Assembly: GCA_902762955.1 (NCBI GenBank)
Contig: CACWQH010000033.1
Coordinates: forward strand, 1 to 35,421
Reading direction: 5' to 3'
Length of the DNA stretch: 35,421 bases
Origin: an uncultured Lachnospiraceae bacterium
Lineage (GTDB): Bacteria > Bacillota > Clostridia > Lachnospirales > Lachnospiraceae
A model generated the notes under the pieces. It did no database searches and was not told the origin of the DNA. It saw only the letters and a program-made list of their open reading frames with translations. This document shows positions 26,119-34,953 of the stretch, piece after piece (position 1 is the stretch's first letter; the number at the start of each line of letters is the position of its first letter). The position numbers and the translations under genes were made by a program.

Positions 26119-26154
26119 CCGGAGATGTAATCTTACATCTCCGGTGATTTTTTA
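26119..26154. terminator. Terminator between convergent operons
   Basis: CCGGAGATGTAA and TTACATCTCCGG form a perfect 12-bp inverted pair with almost no spacer, followed by TGATTTTTTATT. It ends the plus-strand lipoprotein transcript and may also act on the minus-strand ABC operon, whose permease stops at 26180. Confidence 0.88.
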
Positions 26155-26179
26155 TTGTGTGCCTATCCACTCGATGCAT

Positions 26180-28480
26180 TTATGCTCTTGTATCCTTCAG
26201 GCTTTCTACCATGCTGACCTTCTTTATCTTATTTCCGAGAAGCTTAAGGGATATAACGTAGCTTGCTATTGCGATTCCGAAGTATATCATAACCGAGGAT
26301 GGTTTAACGACATTTTTAACATAGCAGTTATATACCGAGGCGCTTTTTTTGAAGTTTAAGTCGTTAGCCCATATTCCGAGAAATAGCCCAATAATAATGC
26401 CAAGTACCACGATACCGTGATATACATGCGTAATGATTGAGTTTATTTCATTGTCGTTATATCCGAGTACCTTAAGCATGGATATAGTCACTGTATTTTC
26501 CGAAAGCAGTACATTTACCATAAGGAAGATGATCATTATCATAATTCCGGCGCCAAGAAGAAGCACTACCCAAAGGATTTCCTTCATGCTGTCAAGGATA
26601 TTTTCATCCAATTGTTTTTTTATATCCTCCCTGTAAATTTCCTTTAATACAAGTCCGTCATCAAAGGATATGCTGTCCTTTGACATAACGCCATTGTATA
26701 GCTTAACCGAGTCAAGCGGGATACCCATAGTAGTATCAAGCGAAAGCAGCTTGCAGAGGGTTTTGTTGTTGGTTATTATAAGATTTTGCGAGCCGTTTTC
26801 AAATACTCCGTCTATGGTTATGCTATATTCTTCAAGTGAATTAATATCATAAAGCTTTAATGTATCGCCTTTTCCTACACCATAGAGCATTGAGCCCATG
26901 CTTGATATGTAAAAGCGTTCATCCGATGGTGTAAGCTCGCTTCCTGATTTTTCCGTAAGATTAATGTATGAGGTATCATCTATTCCCATAACCGTTACAA
27001 TATCATTTTTATCCTCAGCAGCAAAAGAGGAAGCCAAAAATCCCACTGCATCAGCTTCAAAGGAAGAGTTATCCTCTGTTTCAACTATAACCTGATTAAG
27101 GAAGTATTCGTATTCAAAGCTTCCTATCTCATCCACACTTTTATCAACATAATATTCAAGTGAATCTGTACAGGCAAGCATAAACGCAAGCACAAGTCCT
27201 CCTATGGCCAGACCGATGATAAGTGTAAGAGTTCTTCCGTAATTTCCGAGCACGGCACGAAGCTTATACTTTGACTTAAAGGACATTTTACTTTTAGGAA
27301 ATCTTAAATGCTTGTGAACGTTTGACTTACCGCTTCCCTTAATAAGCTCTATAGAATTGCCCTTTATGGTTATAAGTGCTGTAACAAAAACCGCAAGCGT
27401 ATAGCAAAGGGTAGGAAGCCCTATGGCAATAAGATTGCTGCTTAGCTTACCGTCAAATTTTATATTAAACGGCTCAAGCTTTCCCTCTATCATAAGATCC
27501 ATCATATATCCGGTTGTGGCATTTCCGAGAATTGTACCGAGTACACTTCCGACCAGTCCCGGAATTAATCCGAATATACTGTAATGTCTCGCAAGCTCAA
27601 ACTTGGTCATACCGAGAGCATTGAGTATACCTATCATTTTCTTTTCGTTTTTAACCTTACGCCCGAGAATTACCGCCATAAGAATAACTACAAATATTAT
27701 AGCTACCGGCAGTATCATACCGGTCATGGTTCCAAGCTCTTCAAGCTGATCATTTGGAGTCTGTATTCGGTTATTTATATCCGCCGAGGTATAAGAAGAT
27801 GTTTGATATTCCTCGTAAAGATTTTTCCTTACCTCCTGCTCGTTATCCTCGTTAAACACCACCGAGTAATAAGCTTCTCTCTTACTTGCTTCAGCGGTTA
27901 TGCTGTCATAGGCATCACGGCTTATCAAGCCGACACCGAACTCGGAGGATATGCTAAATGTATCATTTACATTTTTTAGACAGAAAAGATAATCAAATCT
28001 TATGGCATAGCCGCATACCGTAAATGTTTTTCCAACACCGTTTAAAGTGATGTCTATTGTATCGCCGATTGAGATATCATTTGCTTTCGCAAATAATTCA
28101 CTTATCAAAATATCCGTATCGGCGTCTATGTCACTACCCTTGCTTATGATATATTTATTTACCTTCTCACTCGGTCTGAATACTCTTATGGTTTTTGAAT
28201 CTCCTAAACCGGCATCCGTAAAATACTGCTTTTCTATGTCGATATTCCACTTTTCCTCATACTTTATTATATCCTCGTCGGACATATCATTATAGAGTGT
28301 AAACTGCCCGTCCTCACGGTTTGCCTCTATGACCTTTTCGTCAAGATATGCCTTTTCCTTTGTGTAGGCAGCGGAAATCGCTACATACATATAAACCACC
28401 AAAAGGGTAAGCAGGGTAATGCTTATGTAAAAGGAAAGATTGCTTTTTATATTTCTTAGATATCTTTTATTTAGTGTCAT
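26180..28480 (-). CDS. FtsX/MacB-type ABC transporter permease
   Basis: A 766-residue permease with two FtsX domains. Hydrophobic segments lie near 15-38, 252-275, 300-328, 350-372, 417-440, 645-672, 690-712 and 735-757, with large extracellular regions between the first and second and between the fifth and sixth. This layout is shared by exporters or mechanotransmission complexes for peptides and lipoproteins in Firmicutes. The upstream gene 15 bases away encodes its ATPase. The substrate is unknown. The promoter of the pair carries a DtxR-like box. Confidence 0.88.
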   Translation of the reverse strand: MTLNKRYLRNIKSNLSFYISITLLTLLVVYMYVAISAAYTKEKAYLDEKVIEANREDGQFTLYNDMSDEDIIKYEEKWNIDIEKQYFTDAGLGDSKTIRVFRPSEKVNKYIISKGSDIDADTDILISELFAKANDISIGDTIDITLNGVGKTFTVCGYAIRFDYLFCLKNVNDTFSISSEFGVGLISRDAYDSITAEASKREAYYSVVFNEDNEQEVRKNLYEEYQTSSYTSADINNRIQTPNDQLEELGTMTGMILPVAIIFVVILMAVILGRKVKNEKKMIGILNALGMTKFELARHYSIFGLIPGLVGSVLGTILGNATTGYMMDLMIEGKLEPFNIKFDGKLSSNLIAIGLPTLCYTLAVFVTALITIKGNSIELIKGSGKSNVHKHLRFPKSKMSFKSKYKLRAVLGNYGRTLTLIIGLAIGGLVLAFMLACTDSLEYYVDKSVDEIGSFEYEYFLNQVIVETEDNSSFEADAVGFLASSFAAEDKNDIVTVMGIDDTSYINLTEKSGSELTPSDERFYISSMGSMLYGVGKGDTLKLYDINSLEEYSITIDGVFENGSQNLIITNNKTLCKLLSLDTTMGIPLDSVKLYNGVMSKDSISFDDGLVLKEIYREDIKKQLDENILDSMKEILWVVLLLGAGIMIMIIFLMVNVLLSENTVTISMLKVLGYNDNEINSIITHVYHGIVVLGIIIGLFLGIWANDLNFKKSASVYNCYVKNVVKPSSVMIYFGIAIASYVISLKLLGNKIKKVSMVESLKDTRA

Positions 28481-28495
28481 CTTCTTACTCCCTAC

Positions 28496-29194
28496 TTAGA
28501 TTACCAGATCGGCAACCGGTTTCTTGGCTTCATTTTTAATATTTTTAACTATCTTTCCATCGTGAATTCGGATTACTCGGTCTGCCATCTCAGCAATTCC
28601 TTCGTTATGTGTGATGATAATTACCGTTGTTTTATAAAGGTTGTTTACCTTTTCAAGCATCTTAAGTACATCCCTTGAGGACTTTGAATCAAGTGCACCT
28701 GTCGGCTCATCACACAGAAGAATTACAGGATTTTTAACAAGTGCTCTTGCAATAGCGGTTCTTTGCTGCTGTCCTCCGGAAAGCTCTGCCGGAAAATGAT
28801 TTTGATACTTTTTTAGAGAAAGTGCATCAAGCAGCTCATCTATATCAAGCGGCTCCTTTGAAATGTCTGCCACCGTCTGGATATTTTCCTTAACCGTAAG
28901 GTCCTGAATAAGATTATAGGACTGGAAGATAAATCCTATATCGCTTCTTCTGTAAGCAGTAAGCTCCTTTTTACTCATACCCGAAATCTCTTTACCATTA
29001 ACGGATATGCTTCCCGATGTGAGGCTGTCAATACCTCCCAGCATATTTAAAAGTGTCGACTTACCTGAACCTGATGGTCCCAAAATCACACATATTTCAT
29101 GCTCTGCTATGGATAAATCCACTCCGTCCATAGCAAATATTTCATTTTCACCCTGTCCGTATTTTTTAACGGCGTTTTTTATTTCTATGTACAT
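28496..29194 (-). CDS. ABC transporter ATP-binding protein (LolD/MacB type)
   Basis: A 232-residue ATPase of the MacB/LolD group that partners FtsX-type permeases. Walker A is GPSGSGKST, the Q-loop FQSYNL, the signature [15 protein letters not shown], Walker B ILLCDEP with GALDS, and the switch histidine ITHNE. First gene of the minus-strand operon, with GAAAGGAAA as ribosome site. Confidence 0.93.
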   Translation of the reverse strand: MYIEIKNAVKKYGQGENEIFAMDGVDLSIAEHEICVILGPSGSGKSTLLNMLGGIDSLTSGSISVNGKEISGMSKKELTAYRRSDIGFIFQSYNLIQDLTVKENIQTVADISKEPLDIDELLDALSLKKYQNHFPAELSGGQQQRTAIARALVKNPVILLCDEPTGALDSKSSRDVLKMLEKVNNLYKTTVIIITHNEGIAEMADRVIRIHDGKIVKNIKNEAKKPVADLVI

Positions 29195-29234
29195 AATTTA
29201 TTTCCTTTCGATTTATAATTAGGTTTGATTTTAG

Positions 29235-29253
29235 TTTGTTTAGCCTAACCAAG
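29235..29253 (-). promoter_or_regulatory. DtxR/IdeR-like iron-box candidate
   Basis: The plus strand reads TTTGTTTAGCCTAACCAAG; 15 of 19 positions match the iron-box consensus TTAGGTTAGSCTAACCTAA, with the core GTTTAGCCTAAC nearly palindromic. It covers the expected transcription start of the ABC exporter operon, a good repressor position. A further TTAGG half-site lies at 29219. A DtxR-family regulator is not in the window. Confidence 0.45.
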
Positions 29254-29256
29254 TAC

Positions 29257-29285
29257 AATATATACTACGATTATTCTGATGTCAA
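29257..29285 (-). promoter_or_regulatory. Promoter of the FtsX/MacB ABC operon
   Basis: On the minus strand, TTGACA (29285-29280) and TATATT (29262-29257) are 17 bases apart. The start would be near 29250, about 55 bases before the ATPase start codon. Confidence 0.7.
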
Positions 29286-29318
29286 ATAAAAAATACTCTT
29301 CTATAGTTATAAAAAATA

Positions 29319-29347
29319 TTGACAAACAAAAGTATATAAGGTATATT
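29319..29347 (+). promoter_or_regulatory. Promoter of the abi-associated RNA
   Basis: TTGACA (29319-29324) and TATATT (29342-29347) are spaced by 17 bases. The start would be near 29354, just before the hairpin at 29361. Confidence 0.7.
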
Positions 29348-29354
29348 ATTAAGT

Positions 29355-29416
29355 AATCGATCCCACCGAGCCTATGTAGCTTTGCTATATGCGTAACATG
29401 GTGGGACTTTTGTTTT
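29355..29416 (+). ncRNA. Structured RNA upstream of an Abi_2 gene (abiF-RNA candidate)
   Basis: TCCCACC (29361-29367) pairs with GGTGGGA (29400-29406). Inside, TGTAGC and GCTATA flank a TTT loop (29381-29383), and the hairpin is followed by CTTTTGTTTT. With its own promoter and T-rich end it looks like a short independent transcript of about 60 bases. A conserved RNA upstream of abiF-family genes has been described as the abiF motif; this placement directly ahead of an Abi_2 remnant fits, but I cannot check the covariance model. Confidence 0.55.
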
Positions 29417-29432
29417 ATGGGGATGGATATTT

Positions 29433-29835
29433 ATGTCACAAGAGGTAAAAACGTTTAAAACGATTGATGAACAAATTAAGATTTTAAAAGATAGAGGTTT
29501 AATAATCAAGGATGAGGAGTATGCTAAGAAAGTTTTGTTAAATATGAGTTATTATAGATTAAGCGCATATACCCTTACTTTGACTTTATAAAAAAGATAA
29601 GCAGATTTTTAAAGACAACAATATTTCAATTAATAAAGCTACAAAGCAATTGTTTGCATATATTATTGTTATGAAAAAGATGGTAAATAATGAAGATGTA
29701 TGGAATACATTTGTATCAAAAATAGTATGTTTAGAAAAAAAGTATCCTTTTGTAAGATTAGATTATTTTGGCTTTACTAAGGAATGGAAAAAATTCTTGA
29801 CATCCCCGAGAATTAAGAATATAATTGCTTCATAA
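29433..29835 (+). pseudogene. Broken Abi_2 (AbiD/AbiF) family gene
   Basis: Abi_2 proteins are HEPN-type abortive-infection factors of about 300 residues. Here the N-terminus is intact for 52 codons (MSQEVKTFKTIDEQIKILKD, then NMSYYRLSAYTL, the family mark) and stops at 29589. The frame then shifts (about 29584-29589) and continues as KDKQIFKDNNIS. The middle of the protein is missing, and the C-terminal part follows (LFAYIIVMKKMVNN, KKYPFVRLDYFGF, WKKFL) to 29835. One frameshift plus a large internal deletion make it non-functional. Its 3' end holds the trp promoter. Confidence 0.82.
29797..29825 (+). promoter_or_regulatory. Consensus promoter of the trp operon
   Basis: TTGACA (29797-29802), 17 bases, TATAAT (29820-29825): a full consensus sigma-A promoter lying inside the last codons of the abi pseudogene. 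Transcription would start near 29832, before the T-box. Confidence 0.85.
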
Positions 29836-29864
29836 TTTAATACGCTAAACCGTTGATGTGGAGA

Positions 29865-30128
29865 TAAAAATAAAAGAGGCACTCACAGAGAGTCGGGATT
29901 GCTGAGAACCGATAGCAGCTGTTTATTAAATGGACCACTGAGGGCGCGGTCAAAGGAGCAAAGGCTCTGAGTATTCCGTGACGTTTTTGCATACGTTAGT
30001 TGCAGGGAATATGTTGGTATTCCAATGAGAGTGTGGAGATAAACTTCCGCAAACGCAGGGTGGCACCGCGGTACATATGATTATTACCGTCCCTGATAAC
30101 AGAGCTTCTGTTATCAGGGACTTTCTTT
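29865..30128 (+). promoter_or_regulatory. T-box leader, tryptophan-specific, with terminator
   Basis: The T-box sequence AGGGTGGCACCGCGG is at 30057-30071. Stem I (from about 29865) carries AGAGAGTCGGGATT and GCTGAGAACCGATAGCAGC, and the specifier loop has TGG (29931-29933) followed by ACCACTGAG, matching tRNA-Trp. The terminator is a perfect 15-bp stem (30089-30103 with 30107-30121) ending in TTTCTTT. Uncharged tRNA-Trp binding would form the antiterminator and allow reading into trpE. Confidence 0.93.
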
Positions 30129-30164
30129 ATGTAATACTCCATTGGAAAGAAAAGGAGGTAGAAG

Positions 30165-31649
30165 ATGAACAGCAAATATTTTCCAACTCTGGAAAAAGCA
30201 AAAGACTATAAGGATGACTATCGATGCATCCCTATAGCAAGAGAGATTTACTCGGATTTTATCACACCGATTCAGGCACTTAAGATACTTAAAAATGTAA
30301 GCAGCCATGTGTATATGCTTGAAAGCGTGGAAAATCAGGAAAAGACCGGACGATATACATTTCTCGGATATGAACCAAAGCTTTGCATAACCTGTCTCAA
30401 TAATAAGATAAAGGTTATAGACGCAAAGGGTGAGGTGTTAAAGGAGGATAATATCAAGCATCCGGCAGTCTTTATCAATGAAACGGTAAATGAATATAAG
30501 AGTCCAAAGATAGAAGGTATGCCTTCCTTTACCGGCGGACTGGTAGGATACTTTGCATATGACTATATAAAGTATGCGGAGCCTACACTTAACATTGATG
30601 CAAAGGATGAGGAAAAATTCAATGACGTTGACCTGATGCTCTTTGATAAGGTAATTGCCTTTGATAACATCAGACAAAAGCTTGTTATCATAGCAAATGC
30701 AAAGACATATAATCTGGAAGCAAATTATGATAAGGCCATTAAGGATATAGATGAGATAATAAGCTTACTCAGAACCGGCAAAGAGGTAAAAAATGAAAAG
30801 GCACATATTTCATCCGAATTCAGACGGATGTTTGATGAGTCCGAGTTTTGTGAGATGGTTGAGAAGGCTAAAAAGCATATCTATGAGGGCGATATATTTC
30901 AGGTGGTTTTGTCAAACAGGCTTGAGGCAGATTTTGAGGGAAGCCTGCTTGACACCTATAGGGTTTTAAGAACCATCAATCCTTCGCCGTATATGTTTTA
31001 CTTCAGCGGCGATGATATAGAGGTTGCGGGAGCATCCCCAGAAACACTAGTCAAGCTTGAGGACGGTGTGCTTCATACATTTCCGCTTGCTGGCACAAGA
31101 CCGAGAGGTAAGACCTACGAGGAGGATAAGCGGCTGGAAGAAGAACTTTTAGCTGACGAAAAGGAATGTGCTGAGCACAATATGCTGGTTGACCTCGGCA
31201 GAAATGATATAGGCAAGATAAGCAAATTCGGTTCGGTAGAGCTTGAGAAATATATGTCGATAGAAAGATATTCACATGTTATGCATATCGGTTCAACTGT
31301 AAGAGGTGAGATAAGAGAAGATGCCACACCGCTTGATGCGATAGACGCCATACTTCCGGCAGGAACACTGTCCGGTGCACCGAAGCTTCGTGCCTGTGAG
31401 ATTATAAATGAGCTTGAAAATAACAAGAGAGGCATCTACGGCGGAGCAATCGGCTACATAGACTTTACGGGAAACCTTGATACCTGCATCGCCATAAGGA
31501 TAGCCTTTAAGAAAAACGGTAAGGTGTTTGTCCGTTCCGGTGCCGGAATCGTGGCAGACAGCATTCCTAAAAACGAATATGTGGAATGTATCAACAAAGC
31601 TAAGGCAGTTATGACCGCCATAGAAAAATCTATAGAAATGGAGGATTAG
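30165..31649 (+). CDS. trpE: Anthranilate synthase component I
   Basis: A 494-residue chorismate-using enzyme that with TrpG forms anthranilate. The N-terminal Trp feedback site appears as YMLESVEN (LLES-type motif near 49). The C-terminal catalytic part has GDIFQVVLSNR, INPSPYMFYF, ASPETLVKLEDG, TFPLAGTRPRG, DLGRNDIGK, HVMHIGSTVRG, LPAGTLSGAPK and GGAIGYIDFTGNLDTCIAIR. First gene of the trp operon, with an AAGGAGGT site after the T-box terminator. The TrpG gene starts two bases after the stop. Confidence 0.97.
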   Translation: MNSKYFPTLEKAKDYKDDYRCIPIAREIYSDFITPIQALKILKNVSSHVYMLESVENQEKTGRYTFLGYEPKLCITCLNNKIKVIDAKGEVLKEDNIKHPAVFINETVNEYKSPKIEGMPSFTGGLVGYFAYDYIKYAEPTLNIDAKDEEKFNDVDLMLFDKVIAFDNIRQKLVIIANAKTYNLEANYDKAIKDIDEIISLLRTGKEVKNEKAHISSEFRRMFDESEFCEMVEKAKKHIYEGDIFQVVLSNRLEADFEGSLLDTYRVLRTINPSPYMFYFSGDDIEVAGASPETLVKLEDGVLHTFPLAGTRPRGKTYEEDKRLEEELLADEKECAEHNMLVDLGRNDIGKISKFGSVELEKYMSIERYSHVMHIGSTVRGEIREDATPLDAIDAILPAGTLSGAPKLRACEIINELENNKRGIYGGAIGYIDFTGNLDTCIAIRIAFKKNGKVFVRSGAGIVADSIPKNEYVECINKAKAVMTAIEKSIEMED

Positions 31650-31651
31650 CA

Positions 31652-32218
31652 ATGATAGTTTTGATAGATAATTACGACAGCTTTTCCTATAATCTGTTTC
31701 AATATGTAGGTGAGCTTGGTGGAGAGTTAAAGGTAATAAGAAATGATGAGATGACAGTGGAGGAAATTGCAAACCTTTCTCCATCCCATGTAATAATCTC
31801 ACCGGGACCGGGAAGACCTGAAGATGCAGGCATAATAATTGAAGCGGCACGATCGCTTCCCAAAACGATACCGATACTTGGCGTGTGTCTTGGACATCAG
31901 GCAATATGTGCAGCTTACGGAGCAACCGTAACCTATGCGAAAAAGCTTATGCACGGCAAACAGTCCAAGATAGAAACCGACAGAGACAGCCCACTATTCA
32001 AAAACCTGCCTGAACATATAAAGGTTGCAAGATACCACTCGCTGGCAGTTGATGAAAGCACGCTGCCCGATACACTTAAGGTAATCGGAAGAACCACAGA
32101 TGGTGAGGTAATGGCGGTGGCACACACCGAGTATCCGATATACGGAGTCCAGTTCCATCCCGAGTCCATACTCACACCTGATGGAAAAACCATATTAAAG
32201 AATTTTATTCAATTATAA
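31652..32218 (+). CDS. trpG: Anthranilate synthase component II, glutamine amidotransferase
   Basis: A 188-residue class I glutamine amidotransferase that supplies ammonia to TrpE. The catalytic triad is Cys79 in [10 protein letters not shown] and His/Glu in [10 protein letters not shown]; the oxyanion strand is [11 protein letters not shown]. Not fused to TrpD. Some such proteins also serve as PabA for folate synthesis. Confidence 0.96.
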   Translation: MIVLIDNYDSFSYNLFQYVGELGGELKVIRNDEMTVEEIANLSPSHVIISPGPGRPEDAGIIIEAARSLPKTIPILGVCLGHQAICAAYGATVTYAKKLMHGKQSKIETDRDSPLFKNLPEHIKVARYHSLAVDESTLPDTLKVIGRTTDGEVMAVAHTEYPIYGVQFHPESILTPDGKTILKNFIQL

Positions 32219-32246
32219 AACCGGAAAAAGAAAGGAAGAAAAGAAT

Positions 32247-33266
32247 ATGATTAAGGAAGCAATTGTAAAAATAGTTGATAAGCAGGATTTAACTTACGAC
32301 GAGGCATATGAGGTAATTTCAGAGATAATGAGCGGAGAGACTACACCGACACAGAATGCTGCATTTTTGGCAGCTCTTTCCACAAAAAGTACAAAGGCTG
32401 AAACCATAGACGAGATAGCAGGCTGCGGAGCAGCTATGAGAGACAAGGCAACCAAGGTTGATACAACAGGTCTTGATTGTATGGAGATAGTAGGAACAGG
32501 CGGAGATAATGCAAAGAGCTTTAACATATCAACCACATCAGCTATCATCATGGCAGCTGCAGGAGTTAAGGTTGCAAAGCACGGTAACAGGGCTGCTTCT
32601 TCATGGTCAGGAACCGCTGACTGTCTTGAAGCTTTAGGTGTAAATATTAATCTTGAACCTGAGAAATGTGTTGAGATGTTAAATGAAGTAGGCTTCTGCT
32701 TCTTATTTGCACAGAAGTATCACACTTCAATGAAGTATGTAGGACCTATCCGTAAGGAACTTGGTATAAGAACTGTATTTAACATACTAGGACCTATCAC
32801 CAATCCTGCAAGTCCTAAGGTACAGCTGCTCGGTGTATATGATGAGTTATTGGTTAAGCCGCTTGCACAGGTTCTTACAAGCCTCGGAGTTGAAAGAGGA
32901 CTTGTTGTTTACGGACAGGATAAGCTGGATGAGATATCGCTTAGTTCACCTACTACCATATGCGAATTCAGAAACGGATGGTATAAGGAATATGTTATAA
33001 CTCCAGAGCAGTTTGGATTTGAACGCTGCACAAAGGAGGATTTACGTGGCGGTAAGCCTGAGGATAATGCCAAGATTACAAGAGATATCTTAGCAGGCGT
33101 AAAGGGACATAAGAGAAATGTAGTTCTTATGAATGCCGGTGCTGCCCTTTATATCTACGGTAAGGCTGATTCTATCGAGAACGGTATCAAGCTCGCAGCC
33201 GAGATGATAGACTCGGGTAAGGCTGCCGAAACTCTTGAGAAGATAATCGAATTATCCAATAAATAA
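32247..33266 (+). CDS. trpD: Anthranilate phosphoribosyltransferase
   Basis: A 339-residue enzyme joining anthranilate with PRPP. Marks are [18 protein letters not shown] (83-100), KHGNRAASS with the following [31 protein letters not shown] and the [10 protein letters not shown] stretch. An AAAGGAAG site precedes the ATG. The gene is followed by a long palindrome that lies between it and trpC. Confidence 0.96.
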   Translation: MIKEAIVKIVDKQDLTYDEAYEVISEIMSGETTPTQNAAFLAALSTKSTKAETIDEIAGCGAAMRDKATKVDTTGLDCMEIVGTGGDNAKSFNISTTSAIIMAAAGVKVAKHGNRAASSWSGTADCLEALGVNINLEPEKCVEMLNEVGFCFLFAQKYHTSMKYVGPIRKELGIRTVFNILGPITNPASPKVQLLGVYDELLVKPLAQVLTSLGVERGLVVYGQDKLDEISLSSPTTICEFRNGWYKEYVITPEQFGFERCTKEDLRGGKPEDNAKITRDILAGVKGHKRNVVLMNAGAALYIYGKADSIENGIKLAAEMIDSGKAAETLEKIIELSNK

Positions 33267-33278
33267 AATAAAGTCCGT

Positions 33279-33434
33279 TTACCGTCCTGAGTGTACTGCT
33301 TATATGTTTCATCGCAGACACGCTCTCGCTCGGTTTTAGACGTAGCGGTACTAAGTTCGAAAAAACCTCACTAAGTACCGACGTCTAAAAACGGTCTGCT
33401 TATGAAACTATAAGCAGTACACTCAGGATGGTAA
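33279..33434. repeat. 156-bp palindrome between trpD and trpC
   Basis: Arms 33279-33319 and 33394-33434 pair along almost 41 bases with four or five differences, and inner arms (33331-33357 and 33367-33393) also pair. The two inner segments are joined by a short loop near 33358-33366. CGCTCTCGCTCGG near 33321 recalls the loop of the 305-bp palindrome at 15761. There is no T-tract, and trp genes continue past it. Confidence 0.85.
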
Positions 33435-33468
33435 GCTGCATAATTAATATTTGCAGGAGTAAATTGAA

Positions 33469-34260
33469 ATGAATATCTTAGATGAACTTGCGGATTATGC
33501 AAGAGTTCGAGTTGAAAATAATAAAATGAGGGTTTCTCTTGAAGTAATTAAAGAAAAGGCATATGCTTTGCCTAAGGGTGATTTTGAATTTGAGAAGGCA
33601 CTCAAAAAAGACGGAATATCCTTAATCTGTGAGGTGAAAAAAGCATCTCCTTCAAAGGGCATTATCGCAGAGGATTTTCCTTACCTTGAGATAGCAAAGG
33701 ACTATGAAGCGGCAGGGGCTGACTGCATATCCGTTTTGACAGAGCCGAAGTGGTTTCTCGGAAGGGATAAATACCTTAAGGAGATAACTGATAATGTATC
33801 TGTTCCTGTTATAAGAAAGGACTTTGTTGTAGATGAGTATATGATATATGAGGCAAAGCTTCTCGGGGCTAAGGCGGTACTTCTTATATGCTCCATACTT
33901 GACGAACAGAAGATAAAATATTATAAAGGTATATGCGATGAACTTGGTTTATCTGCTCTTGTTGAGGCACATGATGAAAAAGAGATTGAGATGGCTATCA
34001 ATGCAGGAGCAAGACTCATAGGTGTAAATAACCGTAATCTTAAGAATTTCAGTGTTGACATTAATAATAGTAAAAGGCTTAGAGACCTTGTGCCGGAAGA
34101 TGTTATTTTTGTAGCTGAAAGCGGTGTGAAAACACATGAAGACATAGAAGCTTTTAAAGCGGCAAAGGTCGATGCTGTTCTCGTAGGTGAGACACTTATG
34201 AGAGCAAAGGATAAAAAAGATAAGCTTGATTATTTAAAATTCGGAGGTTCCAATGGCTAA
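33469..34260 (+). CDS. trpC: Indole-3-glycerol phosphate synthase
   Basis: A 263-residue TIM-barrel enzyme of tryptophan synthesis. Catalytic and binding motifs are CEVKKASPSKG (Glu/Lys near 53-56), VLTEPKWFLG, VIRKDFVVDEYMI, LLICSIL, LVEAHDEKE, GVNNRNLKNF and ESGVKTHEDI. A GCAGGAG site precedes the start. It overlaps trpF by 8 bases. Confidence 0.96.
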   Translation: MNILDELADYARVRVENNKMRVSLEVIKEKAYALPKGDFEFEKALKKDGISLICEVKKASPSKGIIAEDFPYLEIAKDYEAAGADCISVLTEPKWFLGRDKYLKEITDNVSVPVIRKDFVVDEYMIYEAKLLGAKAVLLICSILDEQKIKYYKGICDELGLSALVEAHDEKEIEMAINAGARLIGVNNRNLKNFSVDINNSKRLRDLVPEDVIFVAESGVKTHEDIEAFKAAKVDAVLVGETLMRAKDKKDKLDYLKFGGSNG

Positions 34261-34852
34261 AATTAAAATATGCGGTTTGAGATTTGATGAAGATATAGAC
34301 TATGCAAATGAGCTTTTGCCTGAATATGTCGGATTCGTATTCTGGAACAGGAGCAAAAGATATATAACTCCCGAGGAAGCAGGCAGGCTTCGTGCAAGGC
34401 TTGATCCCAAGATAAAAACCGTAGGTGTTTTTGTAGATGAGGATATAACAGTCGTTGAAGACCTTCTGAAAAGAGGGATAATTAAGATAGCGCAGCTTCA
34501 CGGAGATGAAGGAGAGGCTTATATCCAGAGGATAAAGGCTGATATGCAGTGTAAGATTATGAAAGCCATTAAAGTAAAATCAGCGGATGATATAATTGCT
34601 GCCAACAACTCTCATGCCGATATGGTTTTGCTTGATTCGGGCATGGGAACGGGAGAGACCTTTGACTGGTCCCTGATAAAATCCGTAAACAGACCATATT
34701 TCCTTGCAGGAGGACTCACACATGAAAATGTGGGAAATGCTATAGCGGAGCTAGACCCATTTGCGGTTGATGCAAGTTCTTCGCTTGAAACGGACGGAAG
34801 AAAAGATAGGCAGAAGATAAAGGCTTTTATAGATGAGGTTAGGAAATTTTAA
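34253..34852 (+). CDS. trpF: Phosphoribosylanthranilate isomerase
   Basis: A 199-residue TIM-barrel isomerase. The general base is in KICGL (Cys7), the general acid in LLDSGMGTGETFDW, with VGFVFWNRSKRYI, QLHGDE and FLAGGLTHENV as phosphate-binding parts. The start lies inside the end of trpC, with the GGAGG site 6 bases upstream, so translation is coupled. Confidence 0.96.
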   Translation: MAKIKICGLRFDEDIDYANELLPEYVGFVFWNRSKRYITPEEAGRLRARLDPKIKTVGVFVDEDITVVEDLLKRGIIKIAQLHGDEGEAYIQRIKADMQCKIMKAIKVKSADDIIAANNSHADMVLLDSGMGTGETFDWSLIKSVNRPYFLAGGLTHENVGNAIAELDPFAVDASSSLETDGRKDRQKIKAFIDEVRKF

Positions 34853-34953
34853 TAAAAATAAGATATGTAAAAATGAAATAATATAATAAGCAAGAGTAAA
34901 AAGTTAAGGATTTAATTAAGTTTAAGATATAGATAATTGAAAGGAAAGAAATC

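Noticed and set aside
27584-27979. Plus-strand open frame opposite the FtsX permease
   Set aside because: It is a shadow of the permease gene, without ribosome site or known domain.
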